Shown: positions 57,160-64,000 of the stretch, in pieces | Layout of the letters: every line of letters starts with the position of its first letter | How positions within the stretch are numbered: the first letter of the stretch is position 1 | Origin: Sphagnum compactum | Taxonomy: Eukaryota; Bryophyta; Sphagnopsida; Sphagnales | NCBI GenBank assembly: GCA_965153455.1 | Contig: OZ234503.1 | Span: 13,955,118 to 14,019,117 of the forward strand | Reading direction: 5' to 3' | Length of the DNA: 64,000 bases | Made by a program: the position numbers and the translations under genes | Notes under the pieces: model-generated | The model's database searches: none | What the model was told of the DNA's origin: nothing | Seen by the model: the letters and a program-made list of their open reading frames with translations, nothing else

Positions 57160-59400
57160 AAGAGAGTTGCCACACTCAACGAGGAACTTCAAAGCTTCCC
57201 ACCTTCATGGCAAGGTTTACTTTGTAGGGTGATGATCCTCTAGTTTGCAATCTCTTGCTTTGAATTTGCAGTATGATGCCACCAGAGCCTGTTCTTGTGA
57301 GCTTTCCCACCATGAGCTCTATGGGCCCTTCTTTGTTTCATAAAGAGAGAGATTGACATGAACTTAAAATAGTATGTGGTTTTTATGGGTATATATATAT
57401 GCTGCTGCTGCTATCTGTTAAAAGAGACTACTCTGCAAGTTAGATGTGTTGTAGATGTTGCTAGCATTGGACTGCAATCAATACTTCTCGAGCTTACCCG
57501 GCTACTTCAGTGAAGAGGTGCTTTTGGACCCCTACCCCTCCCCCACACCCCCCCCTCTCCAACTGTCATGAGGGTTTCAAATGCACTTGGAAAAGATGGG
57601 TTTTTTGGTATGCTTTTTGTCATTAAACAAAGGGGTTTAGGAGTTTGTTTTATCACATACAAGTGTGATTGAGCTTGGTTATCTAACTTGGGCTCACAAG
57701 AGTTTTATTTTTTTTGGTGTTAACCATTGATAGACAAGCTCCCTTGTTTGGGAATGTTGAAAGCTGCCTAGTTGTGTTGTAGTTCGTGTTACCTATCATG
57801 CTATAATCACTTAACCTAATTTTTTCCTTCACAACATAATCTTCCTTTTAGCCTCCAATGTGTTTTAAAGACTGCAAGTTCCTGACAGTTTCCTCCATCC
57901 AAAGGTTAGCATAAAAAGGTCTTTTAAAAAAAATTCTGATGGGGAAGGCCCAAGCAGCCCGAGGGCTTCCATTGACAACTTGTGTTACTCATATGCTCAA
58001 ACAAGTGAAGGCTTCTATTGTTCTTGGGCTTGGCAACTCGGGCTACAGTTCCTGTGAAGGATGGAAGGCTTCCATTGCACTTGGGCAAACAATGAAAGAA
58101 CCTTCTACAGTGGAAGGAAGGCTTCCATTGGTGCTGGGCATGGGAGCTTGTTCCCATGCCCTCAAACAACAGAAGAGGGGAAGTACCTTTTGCCCCACCA
58201 CACTTTTATTTGCAATGTTAGAATGAGGGTTACTCTCTTGTGCCACTAGGCAGCAGTCATATCATATTTATTACACTCTTTTCTGCAGGTGCACACCGTT
58301 TCTCTGCCATTTACCGGCCACCTCAAAATGTCCAATTGTTCTGAGCAAAAACCATGTTCCTGAGCCAAACCAACATGTTTTTTTTATTAAAAAATTCATC
58401 CCATTTCACGTGCAGGATAACTCCTGAGCAACGCTGGAGATGCTCTCTTAGTGCCTAATTTTCAAAAGGGCCGTTCTGGATTTTTTGGGAGGTGTGTTTG
58501 CTTTTTGAGCACCCTTTCTTTCTTTAGTTTTCAAGAGCATAAGCCTAATTTTTGGCATTACATTATGTTCAATGAGGCCCTTGGTTGAGAGGATTACTAG
58601 AAGTGGGCTCACGCACGCACGATGACACTTGATGTAGGAAAAGGGTCTACTAGACTCTTCTCCTAATACAAAGACAAAAATGAAAATCTACAGCTCAACA
58701 ACCCATTCCACCTTAGGATGTTTGCCACACAACAAAGACAAAAAACTTACAACAAGTGAGGTGCAACATCACAAGATTTCTATTCCAATTTTTTTCATGG
58801 AGAACTGCGCCACCTTAGAAGTCATGAGGTCGATCACGTACTCTGGAACTGTGTATTGGGCCCAATCCTCAGAGGGACATGGCAAGCCGTCATTCCATTA
58901 GGTTGTAGTGGGTTCTACCAGAGCTTCTGTTCCAGAATGTAATTGGTTCTCCCACCTTTTATCTGGCGTCTAAAGCTTGCTTTGTTGATTCATGTGGCAA
59001 GCGAAAATGGTGGCACCAAAAGTGAAACCAGCAGGTAGCCGCCTTTCCCAGAGAAGGCCTGAAAAGGTGCTTGAATAGGGCCTGCACTTGGCTCCACCTT
59101 GCAGAGCCCTTGTTCCAATAAAGCCTACCCTACACGTAGCGCCTCTAATGTCCAAGAACTGGTACGTCAGTTGAGATATGGGCATGCCTATGTATAGGTA
59201 GGTCCATTTTTGTATAGGGAAAAGGCCCTGCTGCTGTCAGGGCATTATGGCATTGGGGCTGCTGCTACCTGCTGAACTGGGCCCAAGCCTGAGGTTAAAG
59301 ACCGGACGCCCTTACATCAGGGCCTTTCCCCGGCCCTACAGCTGCAATTGATCCCAACCAAGGGTCGCTATTCCCTGCAAGGTCAGAGAGAAACGTATAG
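57160..59400. other. RH24 3' region and spacer
   Basis: The RH24 3' untranslated region is at the left end. Holds a CTGCTG run near 57401, a C-rich stretch at 57532-57556, and at 57955-58160 a degenerate repeat with AAGGCTTCCATTG words. Around 58970-59340 the DNA is GC-richer with short open frames that match nothing. No supported gene. Confidence 0.4.
57955..58160 (+). repeat. degenerate repeat with AAGGCTTCCATTG words
   Basis: GGGCTTCCATTG (57963), AAGGCTTCTATTG (58008), AAGGCTTCCATTG (58066) and AAGGCTTCCATTG (58120). The last three are followed by a TTGGGC/CTGGGC word. Spacing is 45-58 bp. The translation is repetitive and not gene-like. Confidence 0.55.
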
Positions 59401-61205
59401 GGAAGTGTGCTATACTTTGCTCGCGCACTCGCGCCCGCCATCGCTGCTGCTACACTTCGTGGTGTGCACTCCTTCCTTCGTTCCTTCGTTCCTGCTTTCT
59501 TTGCGGATTTTTCCATTGCGGGATTTGCCATTTCGGAATTCTGCAGCAACGCGTCGACCGGTCATTCACGTGGAGATTTGTCTGGTATTTCTTTCTCTTC
59601 TTTCGCACAGTTCTTGTTTGTCTTGATTTGCCAGAATTCAGTAGCTTTCGTAAGTTGCTCCCTCGTTCGTTCGTTCGTTCGTGCATGGCTTTCTCATGAA
59701 CAAGGTAATGCTTCTTTCTTTGCCTTGATCTTTTCTTGTCTGACACAACTCCCGCTTCCTTTCTTTTGCTTTAGAAAATTGCACGCTTGAAGCCGTTCTT
59801 TTTTCTTTTCTTCTCGGTCTTATCTGTGTGATACAGGAATGTTGTGAATTGTGCTTCATCTGGTAGTGTGCACCTTGAACGAAACATCTTCGCCTGTTTT
59901 TTATGCTTTTTTGCTTTCCTCGGAGTTTGCATTCTGGCTTTTGTCATGTGTATCTTTCCCCTCCCTGTTCGGTTTCCGTGACAGGTCTACGGATAGAATG
60001 AATCTGCTTTTCCTTCGTTTCATTGACTGTTTCAAACCTCAATTCTGTCTTCTCTTTCGCTCTTGTTGTTGTTGTCCTGTCCCAGTGCTTTTTTCTGTTT
60101 GTTGCTGTCACTTTCTCTCTGCATGCGTGCCCCACCAATGCAGGTTGTTTGGCGTGCCTTTTTCTCATTACTGTTCACAATTTGCAATTGTTCCCTGTGG
60201 AACCTTAATCCTGAAGGAATCGGGAATTTCAGTTTTAGATACAGTCTTCGTAGGTTGAACAATGAGGGAAAATCGCTACGCTCCATGGTATACATATACA
60301 TGCATAAGCTTTTCTTATGTATGTTCACAATACTGATTGTACTCATGTGCACTTCCTCTGATTCACATCCTTTAGTGCTTAAATGATACAGTACTGTAGC
60401 AGAGAGCGTTATAGATTTGTTCCTTGTCAACTAAAAACCTTCAGTTTTCTTCTTGTGGCCATCTTTTGCACTTTCTTCTAATGGTGAAAGTCTAGGTTTT
60501 GGAGTATAAGCTGTGCAATTTTGTGGGCTTCCAATTTATTTATTTATTCCTTGCAGCACTTCACAGGAGTGGATTTGGAGCCTGACAGGTTTGGATTATG
60601 ACCAAAAAAATTCACCAATTGTGTAGACTGTACTTTTATATCTTTCATGATGTTTATTTATATCTGTGAATGCATGCCAGCTCAGTATGTAACATGCATG
60701 ACCACATTGCAGTCTCCAGTGTCCACCATCAACGATTTGTTGCTGCAATTTTTTTCGCTGTTTCATTGGAAGATTTCACTCTGCCACAGTTGTAGTGTTC
60801 ACTGTTTCCTGTAATTTTCTTTTTTCCTTTTATGATGAGTCAACCTTGCCACTCTGCCATCTGTCAGTGGCAGTGTGTGATCTCAGATATAGCAATGCAC
60901 TTTCTTGTCATTTTATTACGCTCTTGGTATCCTGCTTCCTCTATTTGGAGATTGTCCTTTCGATATTTGTGTTGTAGTGGGGGGATTTCTCTTGGTGCTT
61001 TGGAGCTCCATACAGACCCCCAGAGGATGTTTAGTGTGAAACTGTATCTATCTTGAACCTTTTATAGTACTGTTGTTGGATGGATGTTGTGATGAACTGT
61101 GTTTGCAATTTCAGGGAGAACTTGTGATCAGAAAGATTGAAAAGGCTTGCACAAAAGAGGTGGAAGTGGAAGATTCAGGAGAAAGCAAGGCTATTCTGGT
61201 GTGAA
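59401..61205 (+). promoter_or_regulatory. promoter and leader region of threonine aldolase
   Basis: GC-richer, pyrimidine-rich DNA with a (TTCG)n tract at 59663-59682 and a CACGTG G-box within TTCACGTGGAG near 59567. The last leader exon starts at 61115 after the acceptor TTGCAATTTCAG and has no ATG before 61206, so at least one leader intron exists. Its donor is not determined. Open frames at 59350-59790 show no family resemblance. Confidence 0.45.
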
Positions 61206-64000
61206 ATGGCTCCTGTTCAGAATGGTTTCTTAAATGCATCACGAGAGGTAGATCTTCGGTCAGACACAGTCACTAAGCCGACAGCAGAGATGAGGACTGC
61301 AATGGCAAATGCAGAAGTTGATGATGATGTGCTGGGAGCTGATCCAACAGTCTCAAAGCTGCAGCAACAGATGGCCAAGATTTTTGGCAAGGAAGCTGGC
61401 TTGTTTGTGCCTTCAGGAACTATGGGGAACCTAATTGCTGTTCTGGTGCACTGTGAGGTCAGAATCCCTATTTACCTGAAGTGACACCCTGAACTCACAA
61501 AAGGATTTATCGCTAGCAGTTGCTAATTCCACATCTCTGTTATGTTCTATCTTATTGCCTACCATCCTCTCAAGGTGAATGCTGATCAACACACACAAGC
61601 ACAAAGGAATCATTTTGAAATAAACTTCAATCTATGATGTGTGGTCCAGGTCCGAGGGAGTGAGGTTATAGTTGGGTCAGAAAGTCATATTCATCATTAT
61701 GAGCAAGGGGGGATATCAACACTTGGTGGGGTACATTCAAGAACAGTTCCAAACCAAGAGGATGGCACCATGGATTTGCACAAGCTGGAGGAAGCCATCA
61801 GACATGTATATGATATCCACTACCCCATCACACGCCTGATTTGCCTTGAGAACACACAAGCTCGGTATCCACTTAAAATAATTTTTACCTCTTGCTCACT
61901 TTGAGTAGATATTGCAGATTTCTTTCTACTGGGGTCATTGTTTCCACAATCAGTTGCAATTTGGTGGTCATCTTTGTTAGCAGTTTTATATTTTTCCTCT
62001 TGTGGGGTAATGGGAAACAGCCCAACGTTTGCTACATGGTGTGCTCACAGAATGTATCAACTAAACTAATGAATCAAGGTTCAACGAGTTGAAAAAGTTG
62101 AATCTCTGTGCAGATGTGGAGGAAGATGCATAACAGCAGAGTACACAGACAAGGTTGGAGAGCTTGCCAAGTCATATGGGGTGAAGCTGCATATTGATGG
62201 TGCCCGCATTTTCAATGCCTCCACTGTAAGTTTCTTATGAATTGAAGTTGTGTTCTTCCTCTGTGGGCCTGACGACTTAAAAGTTCCTACAGAATATTTT
62301 GATACCAGTAGAGGTGTGGGCTGAAGATGGCAATATGAGGTCAGCAACTTGTTGTGAGCTTGAGTTTCTGCTCAGAAATCTTTTGTACTCTCATAACGTT
62401 ATGACTGCACTCACTGTCATTTTAGCTTCAAATTGTTGTTGTGGAGATTTCTCTGTCATTTCATAGATATGGATTTAAGGCTTTCAGGTGGAGACCAAGA
62501 TTGGTTGGCATAAATCATGTTCATGAGTATGAACCTCATGGCATAAGTTTGTGTGAACATGCAGGCATTGGGAGTTCCCCCTGAGACATTGGTCCGTGCA
62601 GCTGATACTGTATCAGTAAGCTCACAACTTCTGTATGTATGAGAAATAGTTAAGTCAAAGTACTTCATGAAATATTCTGCTTCATAAGGTAGCACTTAGT
62701 CAGGTTTTGTTGAATGATGGAGATTAGCTTTTGAAGGTGTAACGAGTGTCTCAAATGCTGTGGTAATTTGTTCATTCTGTTCTCCAATGATAACATGATT
62801 TTCTTGTACCATTCAACCTGATCACGTAAGATCTTGTATTTTCTGCAGTTGTGTAGTTGCCATTGCTGCTATTCAGCAGTAATAATTAGCCCATTACATC
62901 AACCTATGCCTGCTGATGTTAAGAAGTGATCAAAAATAAGACATTTGTTGCCCCCAAAATAGGAATTTGTGTGTTTGACCAACAGCATTCGTTTGCATTT
63001 CATGCTTATAATTGACAGCCTTTGGTGTGAAAGTAACCTGGTTGTGATGCATGCAAGTAGGATAACAGAGATACTTGTTATTCTACATAGAATGAGAATA
63101 TGAATTTGAATAAGGTGTATCAAACATTTTTGCCGATGTGATGTTTTACATGCAGGTCTGTTTATCTAAGGGTTTGGCTGCTCCAGTAGGCACAGTTCTT
63201 GTGGGCTCCAATGAGTTCATTGACAAGGTGAGTGCTGAATTCAGAGAATAGTTTGCTTATTCATTGTCACATGGAGGAGTTTGAGACATGAGATATTCTC
63301 TAGTCATGCAACTCTATTACTCTTTGAATGACATTTATTGCAGGTTCTCTCTGGAAATTTTTCAAGATTATCTGAATTCCTATCTTCACTTATATGTTGC
63401 CAAACATTGATTACTTACAAGGTCTTGCCACTTTCAGTGGGTCTCTGAACATTTTTGCAAACTGGCAGCCAAATGTGTAATTCATTTACTGGTGATAACA
63501 CTTGGGGACAGGCCCAGGTTAGAAAGCTAGATCCTAGGCACCACTTTTCTGCCTAATGGATGTAACTTGGTACAAATTGCTGCTAAGCATATGTTAACAA
63601 GACCACATCTATGACTGTGATTTCTAAAGTGTTTTCTGCAATCTTTGGTACTCATTCCATTGTAATGAAGGTGAGAAGCTGGGTGTTGCATTACTAGCAA
63701 GCTACCCATGACTTGTGACTCTGAGAGCTAAATCTCTGAAGGATTTTGTGTGCCAGGCAAGGAGACTGAGGAAAGCTCTAGGTGGAGGCATGAGACAAGT
63801 CGGTGTATTGGCTGCTGCAGGTTTACTTGCTTTAGATATGGTTGGTCGACTAGGTGAGGACCACAGAAATGCACGTCTTCTTGCAGGTATCTCTACAATT
63901 TCATCCAGAACAATCCCCCACAATTTGCTGCTTTTGTGCTCAATGTTATAAGCTACTTGGATGTTAGAAGTAATCACAGCATGCAAAGGATCCTTTACCT
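61206..64000 (+). CDS. THA1: L-threonine aldolase (PLP enzyme), 3' end beyond window
   Basis: Splits threonine (and allo-threonine) to glycine and acetaldehyde. Exons seen: 61206-61457, 61650-61864, 62114-62225, 62565-62615, 63156-63227, 63757-63886; 277 codons plus one base, then GTATCT donor, so at least one more exon lies past 64000. Matches to the family in order: [58 protein letters not shown] and [53 protein letters not shown] (cofactor-binding Asp184), [17 protein letters not shown] with the PLP Schiff-base Lys215, [20 protein letters not shown]. The start is the first ATG of its exon. No transit peptide precedes VDLRSDTVT beyond 14 residues, which fits a cytosolic enzyme. All introns are GT-AG. 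About 80-100 residues of the C-terminal domain are missing from view. Confidence 0.96.

Noticed and set aside
59350-59790. Overlapping open frames just downstream of the presumed threonine aldolase promoter
   Set aside because: Low-complexity Ser/Phe/Leu-rich translations from pyrimidine-rich leader DNA, with no splice connection that keeps a frame into the 61206 exon.
61137-61205. N-terminal extension of threonine aldolase ([16 protein letters not shown]...)
   Set aside because: The extension would begin at TTG; the exon has no ATG before 61206, so it is leader sequence.
1-64000. A clustered pathway or undescribed multi-gene system
   Set aside because: The recognised genes belong to unrelated housekeeping functions with ordinary plant spacing and mixed strands; nothing suggests co-function beyond chance neighbours and one tandem duplication.

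Overview
This is nuclear DNA of a land plant. It carries seven intron-containing protein genes, all plant-type: plastid N-acetylglutamate synthase, ERCC1, two TAF15b-like RNA-binding proteins, Ycf23/DUF561, DEAD-box helicase RH24 and threonine aldolase, plus an extensin-dirigent secreted protein. Introns are about 80 bp to 1.6 kb, the spacers are very AT-rich, and TTTAGGG-type telomere-like tracts recur. The divergence of the proteins and the transposon types would fit a non-flowering plant, but that is inference and the species cannot be fixed from the sequence.

Layout: 1-3.3 kb AT-rich spacer; 3.3-5.8 kb (-) two-exon secreted extensin-dirigent chimera; 6.3-13.9 kb repeat-rich spacer with a decayed hAT-like transposase (-), a decayed non-LTR retrotransposon 3' end (+), a 42-bp tandem repeat and a dispersed repeat; 13.9-18.2 kb (-) N-acetylglutamate synthase, 10 exons; 18.2-20.7 kb spacer with telomere-like DNA; 20.7-23.6 kb (+) ERCC1, 9 exons; 26.4-34.9 kb two tandem TAF15b-like genes (-), each with a 5'-leader intron; 36.0-39.0 kb (-) Ycf23, 9 exons; 39.0-52.0 kb AT-rich gene desert with a decayed PIF/Harbinger transposase (+) and a degenerate 34-bp minisatellite; 52.9-57.2 kb (+) RH24, 7 exons; 61.2 kb to the window end (+) threonine aldolase, 3' end missing.

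The genes do not form a pathway or cluster. NAGS starts arginine synthesis in the plastid. ERCC1 is half of the XPF-ERCC1 repair nuclease. The TAF15b pair and RH24 act on RNA. Threonine aldolase splits threonine. Ycf23 has no settled function. Exon models were built by hand from splice consensus, reading-phase closure and family conservation; every coding model given closes in frame.

I found no convincing undescribed system. The most unusual items are the extensin-dirigent fusion, a GC-AG intron in NAGS, an intron-presence difference between the tandem TAF15b paralogues, a three-unit repeat in the ERCC1 tail, and a dispersed repeat built around a 14-bp palindrome.
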